From NCBI GenBank assembly GCA_017881265.1, contig JADGRA010000003.1:1-64000 (forward strand): a stretch of DNA of 64,000 nucleotides, read 5' to 3'. Of the stretch, positions 31,405-40,153 are shown in pieces. Source of the stretch: Myxococcaceae bacterium (GTDB taxonomy: Bacteria; Myxococcota; Myxococcia; Myxococcales; Myxococcaceae). The notes beneath the pieces are model-generated. The model was given only the letters and a program-made list of their open reading frames with translations. It had not been told where the DNA came from and made no database searches. Position 1 is the first letter of the stretch, and each line of letters starts with the position of its first letter. Both the position numbers and the translations under genes were made by a program.

Positions 31405-33192
31405 ATGACGACTGTGGTGAACGACGTCAGCCTCCAGGTGGCGACTGTGAATGGCTCCGGTTCGCAGAGCGCGAACATGGTGCTGCTCCGCGCCATCTTC
31501 CAGATGGGCGTGCCGGTGTCGGGAAAGAATCTCTTCCCGTCCAACATCGCCGGACTGCCCACCTGGTACACCATCCGGGCCAGCAAGGACGGGTGGGTCG
31601 GCCGGAAGAAGGAAATCGACGTGCTGGTGGCGATGAATGCCGAGTCCGCCAAGGAGGACGTGGCGAGCCTGCGGCCCGGTTCGGCGGTGGTCTACGACGA
31701 GCCGCTCGCCCTTTCCTCGGTGCGCTCGGACGTCGCCTTCTACCCGGTGCCGTTCGACAAGGTGGTGCACCCCATCAGCAGTGAAGCCAAGACGAAGAAG
31801 CTGCTTCGCAACATGGCCTACGTGGGCGTGGTGGCGCAGCTTCTGGAACTGGAGATGGCCGAGGTGGAGCGGGCCATCGGCAAGCACTTCGCCAAGAAGG
31901 CCAAGGCGCTCGAGCTCAACCTGGCTGCGGCGCGCGCCGGCTTCGACTTCGCCAAGGCGCAGCTCAAGAAGACGGACCCCTTCGTCGTCCGGCGGATGGA
32001 TGCGACGCGGGGTAAAATCATCATCGACGGCAACTCCGCCGCAGCCCTGGGGGCCATGTTCGGCGGTGTGACGGTGGTCACCTGGTACCCCATCACGCCC
32101 TCCTCGTCGCTGGTCGAGTCCCTCATCTCCTACATGGGGCGGTACCGCATCGGGCCGGACGGCAAGGCCACCTACGCCATCGTCCAGGCGGAGGATGAGC
32201 TGGCGGCCATCGGGATGGTGATGGGAGCGGGGTGGGCCGGGGCTCGCGCCATGACGGCCACGGCCGGCCCGGGCATCTCGCTGATGAGTGAATTCGCCGG
32301 GCTCGGCTACTTCGCCGAGGTGCCGGCCGTCATCTGGGACGTCCAGCGCGTCGGCCCCTCCACTGGACTCCCCACGCGCACCTCCCAGGGCGACGTGCTG
32401 TCCACGGCCTTCCTGTCCCACGGCGACACCCGGCACCTGTTGCTGCTCCCGGCGACGGTGGAGGAGTGCTTCCAGTTCGGCTGGGAGGCCTTCGAGTACG
32501 CCGAGCACTTCCAGACGCCGGTCTTCGTCCTGTCGGACCTGGACATCGGGATGAACAACTGGATGGCCGAGCCCTTCCGCTACCCGGACCGGCCCATCCA
32601 CCGCGGCAAGGTGCTCTCGAAGGAGGACCTCGACCGGCTGGGGGGCTTCGAGCGGTACCGGGACGTGGACGGGGATGGGATTGGCTACCGGACGCTGCCC
32701 GGCACCGACCATCCAGCGGCCGCCTACTTCGCCCGCGGCACCGGACACAACGAGAAGGCCCAGTACTCCGAGCGGTCCGACGACTGGGAGCGCAACCTGG
32801 CCCGGCTGGAGCGCAAGGTGCACAACGCCCGAACGGCCCTTCCCGCCCCGGTGCTGCAGGGGGAGGGGGCCGAGGTGGGCATCATCGCCTACGGGTCGAG
32901 CCACCACGCGATGCTGGAAGCGCGCGAGCAGCTGCGGAGTGAGAAAAAATTAGACGTCGACTACCTGCGGGTGCGGGCCTACCCGTTCCATGACGACGTC
33001 GAGGCCTTCGTGAAGAACCACGCCCGGGTGTACGTGGTGGAGCAGAACCGCGACGGGCAGCTGGCGGGCCTGCTCAAGCTGGACCTCACCGCGGAGCTGG
33101 TGCCGAGGCTTCGGTCGGTGGCCCACATTCCAGGGCTCCCGCTGGATGCGCGGAGTGTCACCGAAGAAGTTGCCGCCCGGGAGGGACGCTGA
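31405..33192 (+). CDS. korA: 2-oxoacid:acceptor oxidoreductase, fused gamma-alpha subunit
   Basis: A 595-residue KorA/OForA-type subunit. Residues 1-180 are the gamma domain (TVNGSGSQSANMVLLRAIFQMG, FPSNIAGLPTWY). Residues 205-595 are the alpha domain with IDGNSAAALGAMFGGVTVVTWYPITPSSSLVE, QAEDELAAIGMVMGAGWAGARAMTATAGPGISLM and a C-terminal module (YGSSHHAMLEAREQL). The complex oxidises 2-oxoglutarate or other 2-oxoacids to acyl-CoA and CO2, reducing ferredoxin, with TPP bound by the beta subunit. Start is ATG 31405 after GGAAGGA. The korB gene begins three bases after its stop. Confidence 0.93.
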   Translation: MTTVVNDVSLQVATVNGSGSQSANMVLLRAIFQMGVPVSGKNLFPSNIAGLPTWYTIRASKDGWVGRKKEIDVLVAMNAESAKEDVASLRPGSAVVYDEPLALSSVRSDVAFYPVPFDKVVHPISSEAKTKKLLRNMAYVGVVAQLLELEMAEVERAIGKHFAKKAKALELNLAAARAGFDFAKAQLKKTDPFVVRRMDATRGKIIIDGNSAAALGAMFGGVTVVTWYPITPSSSLVESLISYMGRYRIGPDGKATYAIVQAEDELAAIGMVMGAGWAGARAMTATAGPGISLMSEFAGLGYFAEVPAVIWDVQRVGPSTGLPTRTSQGDVLSTAFLSHGDTRHLLLLPATVEECFQFGWEAFEYAEHFQTPVFVLSDLDIGMNNWMAEPFRYPDRPIHRGKVLSKEDLDRLGGFERYRDVDGDGIGYRTLPGTDHPAAAYFARGTGHNEKAQYSERSDDWERNLARLERKVHNARTALPAPVLQGEGAEVGIIAYGSSHHAMLEAREQLRSEKKLDVDYLRVRAYPFHDDVEAFVKNHARVYVVEQNRDGQLAGLLKLDLTAELVPRLRSVAHIPGLPLDARSVTEEVAAREGR

Positions 33193-33194
33193 CC

Positions 33195-34220
33195 ATGGCC
33201 GACGCCAAGACCAACCGGATTGGGCTGACGCTGGCCGACTACCAGGGCGGCAAGTCCACCCTGTGTGCGGGCTGCGGCCACAACGCCATCAGTGAGCGCC
33301 TGCTCAACACCATGTTCGAGCTCGGCATCCAGCCGGAACGGGTGGCGAAGCTCTCCGGCATCGGGTGCTCCTCGAAGAGCCCGGCCTACTTCATGAGCCG
33401 AGCGCACAGCTTCAACACCGTCCACGGCCGCATGCCCTCCGTGGCCACCGGCGCGCTTCTGGCCAACCGCACGCTCATCGCCCTCGGTGTCTCGGGCGAC
33501 GGGGACACCGCCTCCATCGGCATCGGACAGTTCGTCCACCTCGTCCGGCGCAACCTGCCGCTCGTCTACGTCATCGAGGACAACGGCGTGTACGGCCTCA
33601 CCAAGGGCCAGTTCAGCGCCACGGCGGACGTCGGCTCCAAGCTGAAGACGGGCGTGGTGAATGAGTTGCCGCCCATCGACACCTGCCTGCTGGCCATCGA
33701 GTTGGGTGCCACCTTCGTCGGGCGCAGCTTCTCCGGGGACAAGCGGCAGCTGTCGGCCATGCTGAAGGCAGCGGTGTCCCACCGCGGGACGGCGGTACTG
33801 GACGTCATCTCGCCCTGTGTGGCCTTCAATGACCACGAGGGCTCCACCAAGTCCTTCGCCTACACCAAGGACCACGACGAGCCGCTGCACGAGTTGTCCT
33901 TCGTCCCCGTCTTCGAGGACATCGGCGTCGAGTACAACGCCGGCACCACCGTCGACGTCCGCCTGCACGACGGCTCCCACCTGCAACTGCACAAGCTGGA
34001 GGAAAGCTACGACCCGCGACAGAAGCTGCAGGCCGTGCAGCGCATTCTCGAGGCGCAGGTGCGGGGCGAGGTGCTGACGGGCGTGCTCTACGTGGACCCG
34101 GCGGCCCCCACCTTCCTCGACCGTCTGGGCATGGTGGAGACTCCGCTGGCCACGCTTCCAGCGAACGAGGTCCGCCCACCGCGCACGGCGCTGGACGAAG
34201 TCATGCGCTCGCTCGGTTAA
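33195..34220 (+). CDS. korB: 2-oxoacid:ferredoxin oxidoreductase, beta subunit
   Basis: A 341-residue TPP- and Fe-S-binding subunit. TPP-binding motif is GDGDTASIGIGQFVHLVRRN and NNGVY appears as DNGVYGLTKGQF. Cysteines for the cluster lie in STLCAGCGHNAISERL and GIGCSSKSPAYF, with a later one in the ISPCVAFNDHEGSTKSFAY stretch. It is the partner of the preceding korA (three-base gap), with which it forms the oxidoreductase. A ferredoxin gene is not next to it. Confidence 0.93.
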   Translation: MADAKTNRIGLTLADYQGGKSTLCAGCGHNAISERLLNTMFELGIQPERVAKLSGIGCSSKSPAYFMSRAHSFNTVHGRMPSVATGALLANRTLIALGVSGDGDTASIGIGQFVHLVRRNLPLVYVIEDNGVYGLTKGQFSATADVGSKLKTGVVNELPPIDTCLLAIELGATFVGRSFSGDKRQLSAMLKAAVSHRGTAVLDVISPCVAFNDHEGSTKSFAYTKDHDEPLHELSFVPVFEDIGVEYNAGTTVDVRLHDGSHLQLHKLEESYDPRQKLQAVQRILEAQVRGEVLTGVLYVDPAAPTFLDRLGMVETPLATLPANEVRPPRTALDEVMRSLG

Positions 34221-34256
34221 GCAGGAGCGGGGGGGGGAAGGGCCGGGGCGGTCGTC

Positions 34257-35177
34257 TCAACGGGGCCCGAAGCCCAGCTGCTTCACCACGTCCTGCACGT
34301 TGAGGGTGGTGGCCAGGCTTTGAATCTGCCCCTGGACCTTCGGCAGCAGGCCCTTCGCCTCGTCCTGGAAGCGCGCGAAGAGGGCACGCAAGTCGTCCGC
34401 GCTCAGCTTCCGCCCTTGCGCGTAGTACTGCTTGGCGACGTGGCCGAGGGCGTAGGTGGAGGCGAAGGAAACCGCCGCTCCGGCGGCCAGGCCGGTGGCC
34501 CCGCCCAGCATCCCCCCGAGGGCCCCCGAGACGAGCCCGCCCAGCACCTTGCGGATGACGCCCTCCACCAGCTGCGCGGCGGCGCCGATGCCCAGCGTCC
34601 CGGCGAGGTCCTTCACCTGGTTGGCGTCCAGCGTCTGGCCGTAGGCCTGGCCCACCTGGTACACCAGCCGCAGCTGCAGGGGGACGATGGCGAGGCTGGC
34701 CAGCCGGTCGGGCAGAATCTCCAGCGCTCCCGTCAGCTTCGCCTGGCTGAGGATGGTGTCGTCCAGCGAGGCGCCGGCCGTCGGGCTGAGAGGGGCCGGG
34801 CCGGGGGTGGCGGCGGCGGCCAGCGCCTGGGTGCCCTGATGGAGGGGCTGGAGCGCAGAGGCGGACAGACCGAGCGCCGACTGGAGCTCCGAAAGGAACT
34901 TCTGCTCGGCCGCGTTGGCCGGGCCGTCCGCGTTGCACACCAAAAGCGCCGCCTCGTAAGCGCGGTGACGGCCGGCATCCGTCGAGAGTTGCTGGGCGAC
35001 CTTGGCCAGCGTCAGTTGTCCAGAGGCCAGCTGCTGACGCATGGGCTCGAAGTCGACGGGTCCGCCGCCCGAGACGAGGGTCTGCAGCTGCGCCTTCTCC
35101 TGGGCGGACTGGGTCCCATCGGCCGCGGCCGCCAAGAGGGCAATGGTGGCGATGGCCGCTTGTTCCTGGTCGTTCAT
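34257..35177 (-). CDS. TerB-like domain plus DUF697/YcjF-like hydrophobic protein
   Basis: 306 residues. Residues 1-110 form a TerB-like helical domain (EQAAIATIALLAAAADGTQSAQEK, YEAALLVCNADGPANAAEQKFL, with a possible metal-binding Asp). A flexible Ala/Pro linker follows. Residues 140-290 resemble DUF697/EcsC-type domains: DRLASLAIVPLQLRLVYQVGQ, a Gly/Ala-rich hairpin GGLVSGALGGMLGGATGLAAG and TYALGHVAKQYYAQGR. The combination is widespread in bacteria and suggests a role at the inner membrane. Start is ATG 35177 with GGGAGG. It converges with korB. Confidence 0.75.
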   Translation of the reverse strand: MNDQEQAAIATIALLAAAADGTQSAQEKAQLQTLVSGGGPVDFEPMRQQLASGQLTLAKVAQQLSTDAGRHRAYEAALLVCNADGPANAAEQKFLSELQSALGLSASALQPLHQGTQALAAAATPGPAPLSPTAGASLDDTILSQAKLTGALEILPDRLASLAIVPLQLRLVYQVGQAYGQTLDANQVKDLAGTLGIGAAAQLVEGVIRKVLGGLVSGALGGMLGGATGLAAGAAVSFASTYALGHVAKQYYAQGRKLSADDLRALFARFQDEAKGLLPKVQGQIQSLATTLNVQDVVKQLGFGPR

Positions 35178-35388
35178 GGCGTCTGCCTCCCGGCATGCGT
35201 CGGCGTTGCCTACGGGTTGAATATGTCCAGGCGGTCGGTCGTCTGCCAGCGTTGGTTGATTTAGAGCCGATTTTCACTTGCTGTATGAAATGTAACTGTT
35301 GCAGCGCGGTGTCTTCGGGGTAAACCGCGAGGCGGGGTGGGTTGCCCCGGGGCCGGTGCCGGGGCCCAATCGAGGAGGGGTGAACGCA

Positions 35389-36144
35389 ATGAAGACTGCA
35401 GCGGGAGCATTTCTCGTCGCTGGCGCACTGCTATTCGCGGGGCCGGCATTCGCGCAGTACTACCCGAACACGCCAGCGCCGCCCCCCCCGCCTCCGCCGC
35501 AGTACTACCCGCCGCCCCCGCCGCCGCCGCCGCAGTACTACCCGCCGCCGCAGCCCGTCTACTACCAGCCGCCTCCGATGGAGGACAAACTGAGCTACAC
35601 CTTGCGCGCCTCCGGTGGTGTGTCCTTCATCGGCGCCGGCTACTACTGCGGCTACTACTACTATTACTACCCGGTGTACTCGTGCGGCGCGGGCTACTCG
35701 ACGGCCTTCCCGGACGTCAACGTCGACCTCGACGTCTGGATTAAGCCATCGCTGGGCGTCACCCTCGGCGCCAACGTCATGTGGGGCACCTACACGCCCT
35801 ATTACAACAGCACCACCAACCTGGCCACGACGTACTCCACCATCTGGGAGCCGCACATCGACTTCCTGCTGGCTCCGCCCTACAGCGAGCAGGTGAAGGG
35901 GCGGGTGCGGCTGGGCTTCGGGCTCTACATCGCCAACGTCAACAACGGCATCCCGCCGGCAGGGGTCCAGCCTTACGTCTTCAACGGCGTCGGCGGGGCG
36001 TTCCGGCTGGGCTTCGGCGCCAGCTTCCTGCCGAAGTCCAAGGTGGGCATCGGCATCGACGCGATTTTCGAGGCCGGATGGATTGGCAGCCAGTACGTCT
36101 CGACCGTCCAGCTGCTCATCGGCCCCGAGTTGCACTTCTTCTAG
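35389..36144 (+). CDS. Tyr/Pro-rich barrel protein, tandem copy 1
   Basis: 251 residues. Signal peptide ends AFAQ; the next 45 residues are Pro/Tyr repeats (NTPAPPPPPPPQYYPPP and so on), a flexible linker. The remaining 180 residues form a beta-barrel with ASGGVSFIGAGYYCGYY, DVNVDLDVWIKPSLGVTLGANVMWG, GVGGAFRLGFGASFLPKSKVG and an aromatic C-terminus (LHFF) as in outer-membrane barrels. Two cysteines sit near the first strand loop (GYYCGYY and SCGAG), and the same pair occurs in the next gene. RBS GAGGAGGGG is strong. Function unknown; the linker could let the barrel reach the cell surface. Confidence 0.8.
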   Translation: MKTAAGAFLVAGALLFAGPAFAQYYPNTPAPPPPPPPQYYPPPPPPPPQYYPPPQPVYYQPPPMEDKLSYTLRASGGVSFIGAGYYCGYYYYYYPVYSCGAGYSTAFPDVNVDLDVWIKPSLGVTLGANVMWGTYTPYYNSTTNLATTYSTIWEPHIDFLLAPPYSEQVKGRVRLGFGLYIANVNNGIPPAGVQPYVFNGVGGAFRLGFGASFLPKSKVGIGIDAIFEAGWIGSQYVSTVQLLIGPELHFF

Positions 36145-36219
36145 GCCTCGGGGCGCGGTGGCCGTCAGCCGCCCCTGCGACTGCCCCGCCCCCGGTGCAA
36201 CGGCCCGGGTGCCCCGCGC

Positions 36220-36945
36220 GTGAGACGTCTGCCGCGCCGGGTGCGCCTTGCCGCGGCGGCCGTGGTGGCCGCCTTCGCGCTCCTCGCCGGTCGGGCGGCC
36301 CTTGCGCAGGAGGCCCCTGCCACCGGCGCGGCGGCGCCCGCCGACGTCCCGGCCGCAGCGCCGCAGCAGGCGCCTGTCCCGCCCACCGACAAAAGGCCGA
36401 TGGTGACGGTGCGGGCCTCCGGTGGGTTGGCCTTCGTCAGCAGCGGCTACTTCTGCGGCTACTACGACACGTACTACGTCGTCTTGGACGGCTGCGGCGC
36501 GGGCTACGCCACCGCCCAGCCGGAGCTCGACCTGGCCGTGGACGTGTGGCTGCGGCCGGGCTTCGGCCTCAGCCTGGGGGCCAGCGTCCTGTGGGGCAGC
36601 TACGCGCCCGGGGTGACGGGCGTGCCCCCCACCCGGATTTACAGCACCACCTGGGAGCCCCACCTGGACGTGCTGTTGGGCCCATTCTTTCCCTCGGCCG
36701 TGGCGGCGGGGCGCCTGCGCCTGGGCGTCGGCCTTTCCGTGGCGAAGGTGCACGGCCTCAACACCACGGCGGAGGCCATCCACTACACCGCGGTGGGGGG
36801 CGCGGCCCGACTGGGCGTGGGCATCTCGCTATTCCCGAAGTCCACGGTGGGCATTGGCGTGGACGCCGTCTTTGAAGCCGGGGGGTTGGGAGGCCATTAC
36901 GTCTCCACCATCCAGCTGCTGCTGGGCCCGGAGTTGCACTTCTAG
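36220..36945 (+). CDS. Barrel protein, tandem copy 2, paired cysteines
   Basis: 241 residues, paralogue of the preceding gene: VRASGGLAFVSSGYFCGYYDTYY, GCGAGYATAQPELDLAVDVWLRPGFGLSLGASVLWGSY, GVGISLFPKSTVGIGVDAVFEAGG and a final LGPELHF are shared blocks. The signal peptide ends near ALAQ. Its N-terminal linker is Ala/Pro-rich but lacks the Tyr repeats. The two Cys residues (YFCGYY and GCGAG) are retained. Start is GTG 36220 and the preceding gene ends 75 bases before, so they could share a message. Function unknown. Confidence 0.78.
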   Translation: MRRLPRRVRLAAAAVVAAFALLAGRAALAQEAPATGAAAPADVPAAAPQQAPVPPTDKRPMVTVRASGGLAFVSSGYFCGYYDTYYVVLDGCGAGYATAQPELDLAVDVWLRPGFGLSLGASVLWGSYAPGVTGVPPTRIYSTTWEPHLDVLLGPFFPSAVAAGRLRLGVGLSVAKVHGLNTTAEAIHYTAVGGAARLGVGISLFPKSTVGIGVDAVFEAGGLGGHYVSTIQLLLGPELHF

Positions 36946-37062
36946 GGGCCTACAGCCAGAGGCACGGGCCGTGGGGAGGGGCCAGGCGGGCACGGAGACG
37001 GGCGCAGGAGTAGGGTACAGCCTCCCCGCGGCACCTTCCGCCACGGCAGGAGGTGTCTGCAG

Positions 37063-37260
37063 ATGAACGCCATCCCCGAAGGGTGGAAAGTCGTCCGGTG
37101 CATTGTGTGCCGGGAGCCGGTGAACCAGTGGATGCGGCCCGGAGGGCCGCTGGTGGCGCATTGCTCGCGCTGCGCCCCCATGTCCCCGGAACGCGCCGCG
37201 CGCATGGCGCGCATCCGCGCGGCGGCCCAGGCCGTCCGCGCCCGGCGATCCCGGGCGTGA
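37063..37260 (+). CDS. Small zinc-ribbon-like protein
   Basis: 65 residues; ATG preceded by AGGAGGT. Two Cys pairs (RCIVC and HCSRC) with a spacer of about 27 residues could bind a zinc, after which an Arg/Ala-rich helix (ARMARIRAAAQAVRARRSRA) forms the C-terminus. Family unknown; a nucleic-acid-binding or ribosome-linked role would be a guess. It ends two bases before the stop of the next, convergent gene. Confidence 0.6.
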   Translation: MNAIPEGWKVVRCIVCREPVNQWMRPGGPLVAHCSRCAPMSPERAARMARIRAAAQAVRARRSRA

Positions 37261-37261
37261 C

Positions 37262-38104
37262 TTAGAAGTGCCCCACCAACGCGGCGCCGGCCCCGTCGGT
37301 GCCGAAGGCCAGGGGGATGAGTTGCAGGTGCAGGACGCTGCTGCCCTTCAATTCGTCGGCGAGGTGGCTGGAGGCGTTGGGGTAGGTGAAGATGTTGGCC
37401 TCCCAGATGAGGCTACCGCCCACCAGGTTGATGAGGGCGCGCGTGCCCTGGTGCTGCCCCCAGTAGACGAAGGCGCAGACGCCCGCATTCACCGCCAGCC
37501 CCACGATGTGGTTGAAGGCCGAGTGGTAGAAGGCTTCATTCTTCACCTCGGCGTCGAAGAGGGCGCGGACGGCGGCGGACTTCGCCGCACGTGCCTCCGG
37601 GGTGGCGTCCGGCATCTTCTCGACGGTTTCCCAGCCGAAGGCCACCGGCGGGGGTAGCACCAGCGTCTGCAGGAGGCCCACCCAGCTGGTGGCGATGTTG
37701 ACTTGCGCCACCAGGCGGGAGCCGCCGGTGGAGGTGGCGTTGATGATGGTCTCGGCGACGATGACGGTGCCGTAGACGGCCGACCAGCCGTAGTACCAGA
37801 GGCGCGCGTTCCCGTACTGCCCGGCGAGGACGGCGGCCATGCGCTCGGTGTCAGGCGAGTCCAGCGCGGCCTGGGCCTCGACGGGCGCTGTGCGCGGGGC
37901 GTCATCCGCGGCGCGGGCTCCGCCCGGGAGGAGTGTCGCGGCGAGGAGGACGACCAGTCGAAGCGGAGGCGCGATGCGGCGGAACCTTAGGGAGGGCCGG
38001 TGGCGGCCGCAATCGCTTTGCGAGCGCGCTGCCCGGGTTTTCGCACCAGCGGCCTCACCGGCCGGCAGACGAGGGCGGCGACCGCGGCCGTTCATCCAGG
38101 GCAT
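37262..38104 (-). CDS. Secreted or membrane hypothetical protein
   Basis: The signal region APPLRLVVLLAATLLPGGARA sits about 43 residues into the open frame, and no ATG is in front of it apart from 38104 and 38095, both inside the preceding gene. The start is therefore unclear. After the signal come a helical DSPDTERMAAVLAGQYGNARLWYYG stretch and four hydrophobic segments (YGTVIVAETIINATSTGG, NIATSWVGLLQTLVLPPPVA, HIVGLAVNAGVCAFVYWG). I do not recognise the family. It overlaps the esterase gene by up to 50 bases in another frame, so they form an operon. Confidence 0.6.
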   Translation of the reverse strand: MPWMNGRGRRPRLPAGEAAGAKTRAARSQSDCGRHRPSLRFRRIAPPLRLVVLLAATLLPGGARAADDAPRTAPVEAQAALDSPDTERMAAVLAGQYGNARLWYYGWSAVYGTVIVAETIINATSTGGSRLVAQVNIATSWVGLLQTLVLPPPVAFGWETVEKMPDATPEARAAKSAAVRALFDAEVKNEAFYHSAFNHIVGLAVNAGVCAFVYWGQHQGTRALINLVGGSLIWEANIFTYPNASSHLADELKGSSVLHLQLIPLAFGTDGAGAALVGHF

Positions 38105-39284
38105 CCAGGTGCGCCCGGAACGCGGGCAAGCCCGGCTCCCCGGTCCTTTCCCCTAGTTGCACGGCCTGCCGGTAGCACTCCCGCGCGGCGTCCAGCTGGC
38201 CGGCGCGTTCCAGCCCCTCGCCGAGGCTGTCCTGGGCGTTGGCGGACAGCGGATGGGCCCCGGTGTTGAAGCGGAGGAGGTCCAGGGCCTCCCCCACGGC
38301 CCGGCGCTGGAGCGCCGCGTAGCCGAAAGCGTTCACCACGGCTTCCGGCGCCTCCACCGCATACCCCCAGCGTTCGGAGAGGCCCCGGAAGTGGGCCGCC
38401 ACCATGGCCAGCGACGCCGGCGCCTCGCGCGGCATTCGCCAGCCCGAGAACAGGTGCCGCAGCGCGGCGTAGTAGCCGAGGAGGACGGAGGAACCATGGT
38501 CCTCCTCCGGCAGCCGCTGCCAGCGGAAGTCGAAGCCCGGCCAGGGCACCGCCCGCATGCCTTGGGCGAAGCCGTCGAAGTCCTGCAGGACGGGCGGAGA
38601 CGCTTCCCTCTCGCCCAGCGTCACGTACAGGCCCCGGGGCACCCGTCCTGTGCCGGCTTTCAGCGCGCGTGCCTCCCGCAACAGCAGCGCGTCGTCCCAC
38701 ACCAGGCTGGGGCTGGCGGCGACGACGGCCTGGAAGAGGGCCGGGCGGCTGAGGAGGGCGTGGATGCCCAAAAGCCCCCCGAGGGAGTGTCCGGCATAGA
38801 GGCGCAAGGGGACGGTGCGGTAGCGCGCTTCGATGGCGGGGGCGAGTTCGTGCTCGAGGAAGTCCAGGAAGGACTCCCCGCCTCCCGCCGTCGGGAAGTC
38901 GGTGCGCTCCGCCGCCGTCCCGCGGTTGGGCGTCAGGTCGCGGGTGCGGTGGGTGTTGAGGATGCCCACCAGGAGGACTTCCGGCATGAGCCCGTTGCGG
39001 GCGAGGAATTCGGCCGTCGCCCGCGCATGGCCGAGGTGCGCCTCCGCGTCGGTGAGGTACAGCACGGGGTAGCGTTGTTGCCCGCTGGCATAGGAGGCGG
39101 GCGTCACCACCGCCAGCACCCGTTCCTCGCCGAGGACTCTGGACTGCAGGGTGAGGCGTTCGGCGCCGTCCAGGCTGCCCGCGGCCTGGGCCGGGGGCGA
39201 AAGGAGGAGGAGCCACACAAGCACCCTCGCCCAGCCCACGCGGGGGACTCTCGCCAGAGGACGCACCGGGGGCAGTTCTCCCAC
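38055..39284 (-). CDS. Alpha/beta hydrolase esterase, putative siderophore-esterase type
   Basis: 409 residues. N-terminal signal (VLVWLLLLSPPAQAAG). The esterase D/Fes-like domain has YPVLYLTDAEAHLGH, EVLLVGILNTHRTRDLTP and the nucleophile motif AGHSLGGLLGIHAL (Ser about residue 171); a catalytic His lies in EEDHGSS. C-terminal TPR-like helices (AQDSLGEGLERAGQLDAARECYRQAV) end the protein. Such esterases act on esters of hydroxy acids or peptides; the substrate here is unknown. Start is GTG 39284. It lies divergent from the glutathione transferase-fold genes. Confidence 0.82.
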   Translation of the reverse strand: MGELPPVRPLARVPRVGWARVLVWLLLLSPPAQAAGSLDGAERLTLQSRVLGEERVLAVVTPASYASGQQRYPVLYLTDAEAHLGHARATAEFLARNGLMPEVLLVGILNTHRTRDLTPNRGTAAERTDFPTAGGGESFLDFLEHELAPAIEARYRTVPLRLYAGHSLGGLLGIHALLSRPALFQAVVAASPSLVWDDALLLREARALKAGTGRVPRGLYVTLGEREASPPVLQDFDGFAQGMRAVPWPGFDFRWQRLPEEDHGSSVLLGYYAALRHLFSGWRMPREAPASLAMVAAHFRGLSERWGYAVEAPEAVVNAFGYAALQRRAVGEALDLLRFNTGAHPLSANAQDSLGEGLERAGQLDAARECYRQAVQLGERTGEPGLPAFRAHLDALDERPRSPPSSAGR

Positions 39285-39427
39285 GGGCGTGGTTCCGGCC
39301 GTCCGGGGTTTGCGGCCGACGGGGCCGCCCGCGCTGCCAACGGGCCGGCGTGCCGGGCCGGTGCCGGCGAGGGGCTGGCGTTTGGCGCTGCCCGGGCCGG
39401 GGGGGCCGCGTTAGTAGGAAGGGCACC

Positions 39428-40153
39428 TTGGCGCGGACGCTTTACGACTTGGCCGGTGCGGAAGACGACCGGCGCTTCAGCCCCTACTGCTGGCGTGTGA
39501 AGATGGCCCTGGCGCACAAGGGCTTGGACTTCCAGACGGTGCCCTGGCGCTTCACGGAGAAGGAGGCCATCGCCTTCTCGTCCCAGGGCCTGGTGCCGGT
39601 GCTGGTGGACGGCGAGCGCGTCGTCACGGACAGCTGGGCCATCTGCCAGTACCTGGACAACGCCTACCCGGACACCGCGCCGCTGGCTGAGGGCGCCCAG
39701 GCCTGGGCGCACGCCCTTTTCGTGAAGCATTGGACGGAACGCAGCCTGCAGGTGGCCCTGGCCCCCATCCTCTACCTGGACATCCTCGCCCACCTGCACC
39801 CGAAGGACCGGGCGTACTTCCGCACCTCCCGGGAGGCGCGCATCGGCACCACGCTGGAGGCCTTCACCGCGGACCCACCGGCCCACCTGGAGAGGCTGCG
39901 CAAGGTTCTGGAACCCCTCCGGGCGACGCTGGCCGCGCAGCCCTTCGTCGGGGGCCCATCTCCGTCAGTGGCCGACTACGTCGTCTTCGGCGCCTTCCAG
40001 TGGGCGCGCTGCATCTCGAGCGTGCAGTTGCTGGACGCCGAGAGCCCTGTCTTCGCCTGGCGCGAGCGCATGCTCGCGCTGTACGGAGGGCTGGGCGGAA
40101 AAGCGCTCGGCTATTCCACCATCCCTGCCACCTCCGGAGGAGCCTCAAGATGA
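39428..40153 (+). CDS. Glutathione S-transferase-like protein
   Basis: 241 residues with a thioredoxin-fold N-terminus (RTLYDLAGAEDDRRFSPYCWRVKMALAHKGLDF), Pro-Val-Leu motif VPVLVDGE and the substrate-binding helix pattern DSWAICQYLDNAYPD, then an all-helical C-terminal domain (VFGAFQWARC). Start is TTG 39428, five bases after AGGAAGGG; no ATG exists. The gene overlaps the next GST gene by four bases (ATGA), so both are expressed together. Confidence 0.85.
   Translation: MARTLYDLAGAEDDRRFSPYCWRVKMALAHKGLDFQTVPWRFTEKEAIAFSSQGLVPVLVDGERVVTDSWAICQYLDNAYPDTAPLAEGAQAWAHALFVKHWTERSLQVALAPILYLDILAHLHPKDRAYFRTSREARIGTTLEAFTADPPAHLERLRKVLEPLRATLAAQPFVGGPSPSVADYVVFGAFQWARCISSVQLLDAESPVFAWRERMLALYGGLGGKALGYSTIPATSGGASR

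Noticed and set aside
34320-35264. Plus-strand open frame opposite the TerB-like gene
   Set aside because: The minus-strand protein has a strong ribosome site and recognisable domain pattern; the plus frame is low-complexity Gly/Arg.
35440-35580. CRISPR-like or tandem DNA repeat in the CCG-rich stretch
   Set aside because: The repeats encode Pro/Tyr codons within an open frame and have no spacer structure.
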